Positions 48,601-60,294 of a stretch of DNA of 64,000 nucleotides are shown in pieces. The position numbers and the translations under genes were made by a program. Position 1 is the stretch's first letter, and each line of letters opens with the position of its first letter. Location of the stretch: contig NC_133790.1 in the NCBI RefSeq assembly GCF_003597395.2, positions 26,619,167 to 26,683,166 on the forward strand, written 5' to 3'. The notes beneath the pieces were generated by a model that was not told the origin of the DNA, ran no database searches, and worked only from the letters and a program-made list of their open reading frames with translations. Source of the stretch: Chelonoidis abingdonii (lineage: Eukaryota > Chordata > Testudines > Testudinidae).

Positions 48601-49855
48601 GCCACTCACTACTCTCAATATTGTGTCCTGGGTATAGGTCAGATGCATTCTGCCCAGTGTGGTTATTTTGAAATGGAATTTAAAAGTGAATGACAAGGTC
48701 ATTTGTGTGGCCTATATGATCAATACACTAACGAAATTGTTACAGGGGCACCAACCAAGATCAGGCTAGGCCCTGTGTAAACACAGAGTAAGGCACCGTC
48801 CATCCTCTGAAGAGCTTACAGTCTAAATAGATAAGAGGTGTGAGAGGAAACTGCAGCCCCAGGAGGAGAAGTGACTTTCCCAAGGCCTCAAAGCAGTTCT
48901 ACTGGGAATGAACACAAGGGTATTCTGTGTCCCCATCTAGTCCGTTAGTCACAGGACCAAACTGACTGTAACGGAGGCAAAATGAGTTACACCAGGGGAA
49001 GCAGGCAGAGAATCAAGCCCCCATTGTATCCAGGCTTCTGGTAATACGCACAGATCTGATGCCATTCTACACCTGAACTTTTCGAGGCTAAGTTCTTCTT
49101 GGGGGACTAAAACACCTTTCATCTGGGGGTATCAGAGCATGGGTGGGACCGTGGGAGAACTGCAGTTATTGCGTTCATGTGCAGTGCAATGGGAGCCCTG
49201 TCAGTCCGAGGATAATAGAGAGACGAGGTGGGTGAGGCAACATCTTTTATTGGACTAACTTCTGTTGGGGAGAACGAGTTCTTTCTGTTATCCTAGTTCT
49301 GCAGCCTAGGAAGCTAGATGCTAATTCCAGCAGTGACACTGATTCTAATCGCTACACCACGCTGGGCCACCTGTATGCCTCAGGTTAGCGGCATTACCCC
49401 AGGGGCCAGTCTGGCTCGCTGTCTCCGGTTCCTCCCCTGCCTTGTGGGATTAATAACACCTCTCTGGGCTACTGGGAGGCTTAATTAGTCATTGTTGATC
49501 TTCAAAGCGCTTTACACCTAGTGCTGCGTAAATGCTAAATGTCATCATTACTGTAGGCCTGGGGCTGTGCTGTCTTGCTGCACAGAGAGGGGCAGAGGAG
49601 GGAGTGAGAACTCAATAGGAGGGACCTGAAATCTCTCCCTTGAATTCTGCTTTTACCTGAGGGAGGGGAGCTGAGGCCTCAAACAGGACCTTTAAAGTAC
49701 ATGGTGCTGCTTGATGCATATGCCCCGTTGCCAGTAGAAGTTAATAGGGAACAGCAGGGAAGAACAGACCCACTTTGCAGGGGGCGTGGGCTGACTCTTA
49801 AAATAATCACAAGGCAAAGACATGGGGCTGGTGGATTACTGTCCATCCCCTTGCT
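48601..49855. other. Non-coding DNA with repeat fragments
   Basis: 48838-48960 and 49370-49560 resemble MIR/CORE-SINE-type fragments. 49200-49285 (AGAGAGACGAGGTGGGTGAGG, CAACATCTTTTATTGGAC) is a repeat piece I have seen as common in turtles. No gene. Confidence 0.5.
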
Positions 49856-49983
49856 TAGGGTGACCAGATGTCCCAATTTTACAGGGACAGTCCTGATATT
49901 TGGGGCTTTGTCTTATGTAGGTGCCTATTACCCCTCCACTCCCTGTCCTGATTTTTTTTCACCCTTGCTATCTGGTCATCCTA
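49856..49983. mobile_element. TA-flanked inverted-repeat MITE, short form (copy 1)
   Basis: Reads TAGGGTGACCAGATGTCCC at the left and TATCTGGTCATCCTA at the right. The ends are inverted repeats (GGGTGACCAGA) flanked by TA, as for Tc1/mariner-type insertions. The interior (CAGGGACAGTCC, CCTATTACCCC, CCCTGTCCTG) is shared in opposite orientation with the copy at 63237. Confidence 0.8.
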
Positions 49984-51837
49984 CCCCCACTCCATAGAAG
50001 ATAATTTACTTCCTCTGCACACATGTAACTTGGTGGGTTTGAACTTCTGAGGGCAGAATCTAGCTGACCTTTCCTGTACCTCGGATTCAGTCATTGGTGG
50101 TCAGCGACTGTCGTAGACCTCTGATGTTGACCAAGGAAAACTACAATTTACAACAGTTGCACTTATCCTCATCTTGAAACTGGATTAAACTCAATCAGTG
50201 CAATTTGTGGCTGTCTCATCTACACTTGAGCTTTGCACTGGTGCAGCTACCCCAGTTGCTGTCCCTCATTGGCTAAACCAGGGCTAACCCCAGTCTAGAA
50301 AAGGGCTAAGATGCTCTTGGCTAAGAGCATTACAATGCGGCTCATTCAGGAAGGCGTCAGTCTCGTGTCACTCATGAGAACCCCCCTTCCTTTGGTGAGT
50401 GGCTGGAGAGGTTCCCGAGGAAGTGTGAGCCCAGCCCTATTTGATCAGAGGGATGATTGCAACAGCACCAGGCCCCTGAGAGGCGGGAAGACATACACAG
50501 GGGAACATGTGCAGTGGACAATTATTTTTAGGAGGAGGCGTGAGTTCACTCCCAACACCTCAGCTACAAATAACTCCCTATCGTGTTTCAACTTATCCTG
50601 GTTTGATGGCTGCTGACTCTATATTTTTGATGGGTTTCACTGATTTCCTCAGGGCAGTTTGCTTTAGTGAGTGCAGCACAGATCCTCAGACAGTGCCAGC
50701 TGGCTCAGTTCCAGTGAGCTGAAGAGCTCTACGCTGGCTGACACCAGCTGAGCATCTGGCCTAGGCTTTTTAATCTGAAAACCCAAAGCACCTGTAAAGA
50801 AAAGTGTGTTCATTTACTATTTTGGAGTCCGGCAAAGAGCCAATGGCAGGGGAGGATGGTCCCTAAACTCACTCCACCCTTGCTGGGAGCTTGGCGTGTG
50901 TGAGAGAAGGAAGGCAAGAGAAGATCACGCCCACACCCCAAATGCTCATGGTATTACATGTAGAGCATCAGACCCCAACCAAGGTTGGTGCTATGTTCTG
51001 AAGGATGCTGTGCAAACAGGGTCCCTGCATTAGACAGATAAGGAGTGGGAAGGGAAATGGAAGCTCAGAGTGGAGACATGAATTGCCCAAGGTCAAACAG
51101 CAGCAATAGCATGGAGGTACCCTGTCTCCCAGACCAGTGCACTCTCCAGTAGGCCAAACTTAGGGTTGCCATGGAGATTTCATTAGATGACACTATCTTT
51201 AACTAAAGATTAATCTTTAATTCCTGGAGACACCAGGCCAATCCTGGAGGATCAGGCAACCCAAAGCACACTGCCAATCTGTTGGACAGGCAATACAGCC
51301 TTTCTGAAATGCTTGTTGTTTGGGAAGGGTGTTCTGGTTGCCTCTGCGTTAGAAGAAGGGTGCCCCAGCCATGCCCATACTCCTAAGAACATGCTGCTAG
51401 AAGAGAGAAACCTTTCAAACTTCTTTGGCCTTCCACCATGTCAAAACTCATTGATGCACCTGATTTTCCAGCTGTGGATATAATTACGACCAGAATGATT
51501 TAAAATTACATTGAAAGCAAGTTATCAGATATAACCTGTCTTGGACCATCCCGGGGAGGGGACTACTTATAGAGATCTGCCTCAAATGTCTCATGCATTG
51601 TTTCTTATATAACTCAGGAAGGCTAGGACACTTCTGCTCTTAATTATACATTTGATTTCAATGACTTAGGAGCAATGGAGTTAATAGCTATGACAGATTA
51701 TATGTACCTGGAGCAGCGTGAATAAATTTTTTTTGGTTTTCTAACAATTCTGGAGGTAAAGGGGAGAAATTCATTTCAACTCAACCTGAAAACAACATTT
51801 TAAATAAATTTTTGGTGAATTCAATTTTTTTTTTCAA
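49984..51837. other. Non-coding DNA
   Basis: No recognised complete element. 51045-51150 resembles a MIR/CORE-SINE fragment. Open frames of about 100 residues (50311-50616) carry no domain. Confidence 0.5.
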
Positions 51838-51842
51838 ATGCA

Positions 51843-52120
51843 TAGACTGCGTAGACTGTCGGTCTTTCATCAGTTGAGACTGAGTCGATCACAACACATC
51901 TTCCAATCTTCTATCACTCTGGTCATCCTTTGCTATGTTTGTCCATATCTCTTTGTTAGGAAATCATCTTACCTCTTTGGAGGCCGACTGCATGGCCTTT
52001 TCTGTTCTTACGGATACCACTCGGGTATAGCTGCGGTCCATCTGGTGCCGCTGAGTCGGGCCACATGCCCCGCCCACTGCATTTTGCTGAGTCTGCTTTC
52101 AATAACGTCTTGCACTCCAG
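51843..52120 (-). pseudogene. Decayed C-terminus of a non-LTR (RTE/endonuclease-RT type) reverse transcriptase
   Basis: Read on the minus strand, the segment starts QDVIESRLSKMQWAGHVARL (the WAGHVARL core at 52053-52076), continues with TRWTAAIPEWYP and a KRP-SRPP stretch, then a DDFLTKRYGQ segment. This is the order of the tail after the polymerase domain in RTE-like endonuclease-reverse transcriptases (W-GHV-R, RW, W-P, KR-GRP, RW-D). In-frame stops interrupt it at least three times, two at places where the family has Trp. There is no upstream polymerase text nearby. It is a dead LINE fragment of a family different from the CR1 tails in the window. Confidence 0.65.
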
Positions 52121-52189
52121 ACTGCTGCCTACTTATTTTGTTGGGGAGGTGATTGCAGAGCGAAATGCCCCAAAATGCCTAGTTTGACC

Positions 52190-52680
52190 CAAAATATCTA
52201 ATTTTGATTTTGAGTTTTTTTAACATTAAGATTTTAAAAATTAAATTGAAGGAAATTTTCAAACAAAACAAAGTTTTGAATCAAAACAAATGTCAAAACA
52301 TTTTGGTTTGGGGAGGATTTTTCTGTTCATTTTTTTCAAACTAAAGCAGGCAGATTCAATGTGAATTTACAAAATGTTTGTCAATCTGAATCAACAATTT
52401 TTGACACAAAGTTTCAGTTGAAAAATTCCAGCTACCTTTGTTCATTTAGTCACCTACATGCGTCATCCTGAAAGGAGGGCCAGATTTTCAAAAGAACTCA
52501 GAAGGCATAATGGGGGGGGGGGGGGGGGGATATGAAAAGAGATCTACATTAGAGAGGTTGGAAAATGAGGTTTTCTCCATGATAAAGTTTGACTTTTCAT
52601 TCACAAACTGAAATTTTTCAGCAGAATTTTTTTTTTCCATCAGATAATTGAAAAAAAATTGAAGGAAGCAGGTGTTTATG
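52190..52680. repeat. A/T-rich degenerate repeat with long G homopolymer
   Basis: Words such as AAATTTTCAAACAAAAC and GAAATTTTTCAG recur, the same texture as 41.1-41.3 and 51.73-51.84 kb. An uninterrupted run of 18 G lies at 52512-52529 and may be imprecise in length as sequenced. Confidence 0.55.
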
Positions 52681-53287
52681 AATATCTGAATACCCCCTTC
52701 ATCCTCCTCCTAATTTAGGACAATATGAATTTATAGGGTGGGATATATTCCCCTCCTTTTTTTCTTGTTCTAGACTCTGCCCTTCAGCTCTTGTTCTTTC
52801 CCCACTTGGTCTCATCCCCATCTGGTACAATCCCAAGGAATAATTCACCCTCTGGCACTGGAGAAATAATTCCTTTCTCTCTCTTTCTCTCTGTCTCCAT
52901 TTTGTTCCCTCCATCCCTTTAAATACACCATAGATTGAAGCTCTGGTAGTTTGAGGTAACCTAGGCAGGATGTGGGGTGGAGCCAAGAACTGCAGGAACT
53001 CAGAATCAGCAAGAGCTCACAAGAACCAAATCCCAGAAGAGGACTCCCAGAGCCCGGGCCTTGCACCCTGGAGGCATGGGAGCTCAGAGGGGCCAAGTCC
53101 TGCACAGGCTACTGAAGAGCAGGAACCCAGTCCTGGCACAGTGCTTGGAAGTAGATGAGAACAGGGACTGAATCCAGTGTAATGCTTGGGGTGAGCTGGC
53201 TCTCACAGGACTCCCATCCCTCCCAGCACTCCTCCAGAGCTGCCGCTGAGTCAGTCCTGGCCTTTTTCTTTGCTGGCGCCTCATTGG
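52681..53287. other. Non-coding DNA
   Basis: Nothing recognised. Confidence 0.5.
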
Positions 53288-53336
53288 GATGATGATGATG
53301 ATGATGACGATGATGATGACGACAATAATGATGAAG
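53288..53336 (+). repeat. (GAT)n microsatellite
   Basis: About 16 trinucleotide units of GAT with GAC and AAT variants. Read as protein it would be an Asp run, but no frame with an exon context surrounds it. Confidence 0.9.
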
Positions 53337-54224
53337 AATATGATTTAAAAAGGATCATGGATGCGGACGCTGCGAAAGGTGAAATGCAGACTAAAGGGGG
53401 GTAAGACGTTTTATGGAGCCACTTCAGCGAATCAAGTTGAATCTGTTATGCTGGGCTCATTGCCTTCAATACCTCACTTTAACCCTTCATGCTTTTGTCT
53501 GGAGCTCAGCCCTGCGCTGCAGCACTGAAGAATCCCCAATTTCTCATTCACGTCTCTTAAGGAGCAAAGTTTGCCTCACTTCTCTCTTATTAAGGCCCCT
53601 AGTTCCAGTGAGTGTCTGTCATTGCCCCTACCACAGTCTCCAGGATTGGCACTTGGGACCTTCACAGCATCATCATGCAGCATTCTGTCACTTGAGCTAA
53701 ACCAGTGACTTCAGTAGGTGGTGACAGTAGTAGACTGTTATCCTCCAGCCCCTAGCAGGAAACATGGTGCTCACTTTGTATATATATCATATGTGCACCA
53801 AACCAGTCCTTATTAAAGTACTAGGCAGTCAAATCTAAGTACCTCTGTCTGACTGTGTGTGTATTGTGCCCATCACCAAGGCATCTGACTGATATCTACA
53901 GCACAGTTACAGCTTACATTCATGTTGCTGCAGCAGCTTGGATTATTATTGTAGCATTTCCTGAATAAGACAGTTTCTCCTCTCATCCTTCAAACTAAGG
54001 GCTGGGTTGTTTCTTTGGGCGAAGGTGGTACATAGCTGCACTGCCCCAGGAGTAGCATCAGGGAAGTAACCGTGACCCTGCTGCCTTCGTGGTCCAGGAG
54101 GGAAGTAGCCTGCTGCAGTATGTGGCTACATGCACATTCCTTACCACAAGAGCTCAGCTCCAGCCCTCTTCCTCATGAGGTACTGTGTATATGAAGCAGC
54201 CTGTTTATCCCTGTGCCCTGACCT
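53337..54224. other. Non-coding DNA
   Basis: No recognised content. Confidence 0.5.
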
Positions 54225-54791
54225 TAGGGTGACCACATGAGAGACATGAAATATCGGGATGTGGGGGGTGCCAGCGGAGCAGAAACAACAACAAAACCAA
54301 GAGCCGGCAGTGGAGGAAAAAACAACAAAAGCAAAAAACAAACCCGCCCCCAAGAGCTGCCAGAGCATAGGAAAAATTGGTGGGGGCTGAGCACTCACCG
54401 GCAGCTCCACGCTCCACCTTCTCGCACCAGCTCACCTTCACTCTGCCTCCACCTCCCCTGAGCTCACTGCCATGTCCTTCTTCTCCCCCATCCCTCTAGT
54501 GCTTGCCCTGCCATACAGCTGATTAGTGCAAGCCTGAGTGGGAGGGGTGAGGAGGAGGAATGTGGTGTGCTTGGGGAAGAGGCGGGGCCAGGCGGGGATG
54601 AGGGAGGGAGCGCGGAGTCAGGGCAGGGCCAGGGTGGAGTTGGGGCGGGGGGGCGTGAGCCCCCTCCACCTGTGAGCCGGAGGGCAAAATATCGGGACAT
54701 TTTGCGTCCCAACTGAACATCGGTCGGGACATGGGACAAACAAGTAAATATCGAGACAGTCTTGATAAAATCGAGACATCTGGTCATCCTA
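54225..54791. mobile_element. TA-flanked inverted-repeat element, long form
   Basis: Ends TAGGGTGACCACATGAGAGA (left) and CGAGACATCTGGTCATCCTA (right) match those of the 121-128-base MITE copies, with TA on both sides. The 500-base interior is unrelated to theirs: A-rich AACAACAAAA near 54286, then GC-rich sequence with GGGCGGGG boxes at 54580-54665. ATATCGGGAC-type words occur near both ends. No transposase frame is visible. Confidence 0.7.
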
Positions 54792-57479
54792 CTTGACCTA
54801 AAGGCTGGAGTTGCCATGCAGGAGTGGGTCTGACTCCCCCTTCTGGCAGTGGGCGGGTGTGTAAGGCTGGGCCAGGATCTAGCTGTTACTCAGTATGCAA
54901 TGATAACTGCAATGTTCTCTGACTGAAAACGTGCTTTTATAACCAAGCTCGGGAAAGGGAAGAGGAAGGAGGAGTGCTGCAAGTGTCAAGGTGAGCTGGA
55001 AGAGCTATGTTCTGAGATTTAATTTCCATCCAAATAATTTTCTTAAGCTGTATAAACTTTCTTTATTTAAAACAAATACCTTCAAAAACGCATGCTGTGT
55101 CCCTGGCCCCTGGAAAATGTTCCCAGTAACAACTTTTGCCTGCACTTACCCCTGAGCCAAAAGCCAGCAGTTTTACCTTTTCCACCATTAATTTGAAGAG
55201 TAAATTTCCTTGAGTAAAGTCTCCTGGTCCCAGACCGCAGAATGAAGTTAAGTAAACAAGGTGTACAATAACAGACTTGTGTTAGGGCAGGTTTTTCAGG
55301 TGGCCTTTAATATCTTGTGTAAGTTGAAAATCTCTCCACGCTATGGAGGGGTTGGTGTGTGTGTGTGTGGAATGGTTGAAAATACTTCTAGGTAACTGTT
55401 TGAAGCAACCTGCTTCATATCCAGCAAAAGTGGATCAGGTGTTTGACCAAAGAAATCAGGTGAAAAATCAGTGCCGGGAATCCTAACAAATTGATGAGCC
55501 CCCGGCTTCTGAATATCAAGTTCCTATAAGGTATCTCCGGTTGGACTCTCAAAAACTGAAGCAACCAATATCACTAATTGCTTTGAAAACTCTTGGACTA
55601 GTTAATCTTCAGGATTCAGTCCATTTAGAAAAAAACTCTCATGAGAGAGGTAATAAGAAAGCCATAAGAGATATGAAAAGGTTCCAATTCATATCTGTAC
55701 ATCATAGAGCTGCGAGTCTGAAGACTGACGCACTCTCTTTGCACCATGCAGAAGATGTGCAAATTGCTCTGCTTTGCTTCAGTAAAGTGTCTCCACTTGG
55801 ATCCAGAAGGATCATCTCAGGGGTGAGAGAATTCAGTCTCCTTGATGCATTCATGCTTTGGTGTCTCTACTGAATCTGCTAATAAGAGGGTCGCTTTTGG
55901 TGAGAAGGCTTACTAGGAATGGACCAACTGTTTTCATAGACCATCAGATGGGTCACAGCTTTCAGTTAAGCACTGGCCAGGTGAATTTGATCTGACAGCT
56001 CAGAGGTGAAGTATATGAGAGGCCATTTCTCTACCCTGAGCTATCCAGTTCCTCTCATCGGGGGCTTCTAACGTGGACTATGGATGTTCTCTCAAAGGAC
56101 TTCTGTTCCTCCTTGGCTGCTATACCTTCCCTGGTGAGTTATGCAGATGGACCCATAACAGGACAATTCCACTATTTCTGGATGAGGTATGTGGGTATTT
56201 TAGCCCTTTCCTAGCTAATGGACAAATTTTGGGTTTGGTGTATGATGTATGGTGGTGTGTGTAGACTAATATGACGAGGACAACAGAAACATCCCAAATC
56301 TTTCGCTTGCCAGTGTGGGCATGTCCATCCATTAAATTTAACAATGAATAGTAAATGGAAACAATGCATAAAGGGAATGAGAAGAAAGACATTTCAGCCT
56401 ATGGGGGAAGCTTATCCATGAAGATTTTCCACATCCAGGGGTCAAAGGAATGGGAGGAGAGCAATGCTGGTGCAATAAGATTGGCAGTAACTGGTTTTCC
56501 AGCCATCACCTCAGACTCAGGTTCATTTCTTACCTCACAGGCACTGAAGAAGGACCTTGGTGGGGAAAGCAAAGTCTTCTACCAGATTTCTGATTATATC
56601 TATGGCAGGGGTCTCCTAAACGGTAACTGCTGGGCATAGCTCTCAATGAGACTTGTGCTGCTAAGTCATGTAGGCACTTCTGAAAATCCCATCATAGATC
56701 AAGTGGAAAAGAATGCCTCTTTCTGCTTAACAGAAAGCCATATCCCAAGTGAAAAGGTTGTAAGTATTAGCTTGACATAAAGGTCCATTGGTGGTTTCCT
56801 TGGACTCTACTAGACTGTGATTCATTTGTTTTTGGTTATTATTTACTCTGAACTAAGACCCTGCTTGTAAAACTGGTTCTGTTCTAGCTAAGTTGGGAGG
56901 AAGGAGCAAATATCAAGTTTCAGCATTAAGGGCCTGATCCAAAGCCCACTGAAACTCTTGACTTCAATGGACTTTGGACCAGATCCTAAGTGTGTGGAGA
57001 GTAATTTACTAAAGCAAAAATGAGCTCATGTCTAGCTGTGCTTGTTTGATGTATACGCCAAGAGAAGTTGCCAATTACATAGTCTAGGTGGCAGTAAAAG
57101 GTCAGGACCTTTTCAGTGCAGTATAGAACATTGAGCCTAAAATGAGAGAACAGGAGACAACATAAGATTATGCGAATAAGGTATTTATAAGGAATTGAGG
57201 TATTTACAATCTGGGCCTGTTGTCCTGGACATTAGATCTGTTTCTCAGGAGCTGTGAGGAGAGAGAGAGAGAGCCTTGCAAACCATTTATATTGCCATTC
57301 TATGCTTTCTAATACCGGCTTGATTTCCTTGCTATAATACGCCCATTGTTTATCCTTGAAAGAGGTGTTAAGATCTAACTCTAATTTTTGGCTTGCCTTA
57401 ACTTGTAGGAGAAAGATGTCATAGCTAGCTAAACACTGAGCATGCAACCTTGGCTTAGCCTGCACTTAAAAAGTAGATC
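54792..57479. other. Non-coding DNA
   Basis: A short (TG)n at 55355-55369. The open frame at 55541-55873 (110 residues) has no recognisable domain. 56935-57000 is a MITE-type fragment (GGCCTGATCC ... GGACCAGATCC). No gene. Confidence 0.5.
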
Positions 57480-57702
57480 ACCCTAACTTACTTGCTCAGG
57501 GCTGTGAAAAACATCCTGCCCTGAGTACCGGGGGTTAGGTCAATCTAACCCCCAGTGTAGCTGCAGGTAGGTCAACAGAAGAATTCTTCTGTCAGCCTAG
57601 CTACTGCCTCTCGAAGAGGTGGGTTAATGACATAGACAGGAAAACTCCTTCTGTCGATGTATGAAGCATCTACGCTGCAGTGGCATATGGCCTTTGAAAG
57701 CC
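57480..57702. mobile_element. Harbinger-like MITE, truncated copy
   Basis: AACCCCCAGTGTAGCTGCAG, AGAATTCTTCTGTC and GACATAGACAGGAAAACTCC are interior words of the same superfamily as the adjacent complete element, which appears to have landed next to or into it. Ends not defined. Confidence 0.45.
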
Positions 57703-57954
57703 TTAGGCCTCGTCCACACTACAGACACTTTGCTCGTATAGCTATACTGGCAAAGCCGCAAGTGTAGCATACTTACGCCAACAGAAGGAATTTTTCTGTC
57801 TTCGTGGTAACACCACCTCCCTGAACAACATTAGTTGGGCCAAGAGAAAACTGGAGGTTTTGCTGATGTAGCTATGTCTGCTGGGGTGTGTTATTTTCAT
57901 ACCGCTGAGTACACAGCTATACCATCATAACTTTGTAATGTAGACCTAGCCTTA
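57703..57954. mobile_element. PIF/Harbinger-type MITE with TTA target duplication
   Basis: The body 57706-57951 begins GGCCTCGTCCACACTACAG and ends TTGTAATGTAGACCTAGCC. The two ends are inverted repeats with mismatches (GGC-x-GT-ACA-TACA). TTA stands directly outside each end (57703-57705, 57952-57954), the usual 3-base duplication of Harbinger transposases. No coding potential. Confidence 0.78.
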
Positions 57955-58222
57955 CTCATGTTGGCTGGCATTTATTCCTCTGGATAGCTCCACAGACATG
58001 AAGAGGACCTCTTGTGTGAGTGAGTGTCATTAATATACACAAATGTTTGCCAGTGTGAGTGAAGGGTTGAGCCCATTGTAGATTAGATGTGATTAAGTGT
58101 TTTTGTGCAATGTGATTTTGCTAATGTTTTTGCCTCCAAGGGGTAATTTTCCCCTGGGTTAAAAATCATTTAATGTATTTCCAATTCTTCTTAAATTCTT
58201 ATTCTTGAACAAATAATTTAGG
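57955..58222. other. Non-coding DNA
   Basis: Nothing recognised; under 300 bases. Confidence 0.5.
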
Positions 58223-58227
58223 AAGGG

Positions 58228-59014
58228 TGTCACGGACTCACAGATCGTTTCCACTCTTGGCCCTGTGCGGTCCGTGGGCGGTGCCCATTTTAGTGAGACA
58301 GCCCTTCTCGGGGGTCCACTCTCTCTCGGGGTCAGGCCCCTCCACCTCCTGGAGCCGCACCTCTTTGAGCCTTAGCACGTCTGTCTCTGCCATGGGCCGT
58401 CTCCGGGAGTCCACGCATTCTGGACCCCCTGGGCCTCTTCACCCCCGAAGGGGCTGAGGCAACCCTGTTCTCTAGACCAGAGTGACTCTCAGCCAGCATA
58501 AAACAGGAGGGTTTATTGAGAGTTGAACACAGCACAGGAAACTCTCAGGGCCTCAGGCCTGGCCTCTCACAATAACAGCACATCCCAGTCTCCCTGCATC
58601 CAGGTGGGCTCTGCCTGCTTCCCCTCGCCAGCCCGAGCCCCCCTGCTTCCCAGCTGGGTCTCTGATATCCCCGGCCTCAAGCCCCGCCTCAGTCCATTGT
58701 CTTCTCTCCAGGTAAACAGGGTCGTAAACAGGAAGGCCTGAGTCCCCTTTCCTCGCAGCTCTCCTCTGGCTGGAACCGGCTGGTCAGGTCACTGGGGTCC
58801 TCTCTCTGCAGCCCATTGTCCTCCCACTGGCCAGAACCGGTTGTGTCTCCTGGGCTGGGGTCCCGAGTCCCTCTCCGGTCCTCTGTAACAACAAACTCCT
58901 TCTCCCCTCCCCTCGTTAAACCAGTAACACCCAGGTACATTGAGTCCCACCCCCTGTGCATGCAAACCCTGGAAAAGACAGAAAACCCCAAGAAAACCCC
59001 CCCACTTCGTCACA
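58228..59014 (-). mobile_element. Solo LTR with perfect 5-bp target duplication
   Basis: 787 bases starting TGTCACGGACTC and ending ACTTCGTCACA, flanked by AAGGG on both sides (58223-58227, 59015-59019). TG...CA ends, a short inverted terminus (TGT-ACG-A) and a 5-base duplication are the marks of a retroviral-type LTR. On the minus strand, AATAAACCCTCCTG (AATAAA complement at about 58512-58517) supplies a poly(A) signal, so the LTR is read leftward. No internal viral sequence remains, consistent with LTR-LTR recombination. Confidence 0.85.
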
Positions 59015-59019
59015 AAGGG

Positions 59020-59989
59020 ATTTTTAAAAGCAGCCAACATTGGCCTAACTTTGTTCCTATTCAAGTCCAATGGGAGTTTGAGGGTCCAATGGGAGTTTGA
59101 GGAATCAGTTTTGAACCTTAGGTTATTGTGCCAGTGCAATGCATCACTGCAAAATTAATTTCCCCTATATTTGAAAGAATGTATCGCATTTGATTGTCCA
59201 TTGATCATCTATTTTTATTAAGACAACTAACACCTTGGGTCTAAGCACAGATTGTTTCCATACACGTAATATTGGCCTCAGACAAACACATAATTGCACC
59301 CATGTTTTTTGTGGCTTTGAAGAAGTTTTTAAAAAATGAGCTTGATGAGCCAAATGCATCTCTAGTGTAATTTGTTTTAATTCAACCGAATTACACCAGG
59401 ATGAATTTGGCCCAATTTGGAGACCTCACTTCTTTCTAAAATGTCACTTATTTATGTTGAATATGGACATTCCTAAAATGGGTAGCTCTCCATTTATTTG
59501 TATTCTTTGGCCCTGATCTGATTCCTTCTGAACTCAGTAGCAAAACTCCCATTGACTTCAATAGAGCAGGCTCAGACATCTATACAAGATCCCCAGAATA
59601 AAGATCTCTTCCTTGGATCAGTGCTGGTTCACTAAGGCTCTGGTTCAACAAGGCACTTGAGAACATATCTAGCTTTAAATATGTGAGTAGTCTCATTAAC
59701 TTCAATGGGACAACTCATGCACTTGAAGTTAGGTACATACTTGAATACTTTGCAGAATCAGGGTCTAACTAGTTGAGAGACCTATTAAAAAGCAAGAGTT
59801 CTGTTGCGCAGTGTGTCCTAACTTCAGAGACACCTATGTCCTGTGATGAGAGGACCGACAACACACTTCTGAGTAAGCGCACCTTTTAAAGTGTGAAGTG
59901 ACTGTCATTCCAGGAATAACTTCATCCAGTGTCAATTACTTTAGTGTGGACAGCCTATCAGTCAGTGAAAAACACAATCACGTTATTTA
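59020..59989. other. Non-coding DNA with MITE fragments
   Basis: 59067-59103 holds an 18-19 base tandem duplication (GTCCAATGGGAGTTTGAGG). 59511-59770 (GGCCCTGATCTGATTCC, CCCATTGACTTCAAT, ATTAACTTCAATGGGAC, GAATCAGGGTC) is an inverted-repeat MITE of a kind widespread in turtles. Confidence 0.55.
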
Positions 59990-60290
59990 TCAGAAGGGTA
60001 GCCGTGTTAGTCTGGATCTGTAACAATCGCCTGTGAATGGCTAGCCAACTACAAAAGCAGTTTCTCCTCCCTTGGTGTTCACACCTCAATTGTTAGAAGA
60101 AGGCTTCATCCCCCCGATTGAACTAACCTCGTTATCTCTCTAGACTGATTCTTGGCTGCATATTTATACCTGCCTCTGGAAATTTCCACTACATGCATCT
60201 GACGAAGTAGGTACACGCACAAAAGCTTATGCTCCAATACATTTGTTAGTCGATAACGTGCCTCAGGACTCTGTCCTTTTTTACCTTCTC
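59990..60290. mobile_element. Penelope-like or similar turtle interspersed repeat
   Basis: GGGTAGCCGTGTTAGTCTGG at 59998-60017 and CATCTGACGAAGTAGGTACA, AAAAGCTTATGCTCCAATAC, TTGTTAGTC at 60197-60251 are parts of a repeat very common in turtle genomes; I associate the GACGAAGT-GGT...AAGCTTATGC hairpin with Penelope-type tails. The family name is from memory. No reverse-transcriptase frame is present. Confidence 0.55.
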
Positions 60291-60294
60291 ATCA

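Noticed and set aside
53288..53336. Acidic Asp-repeat coding segment
   Set aside because: A GAT microsatellite without exon context; frames close shortly on both sides.
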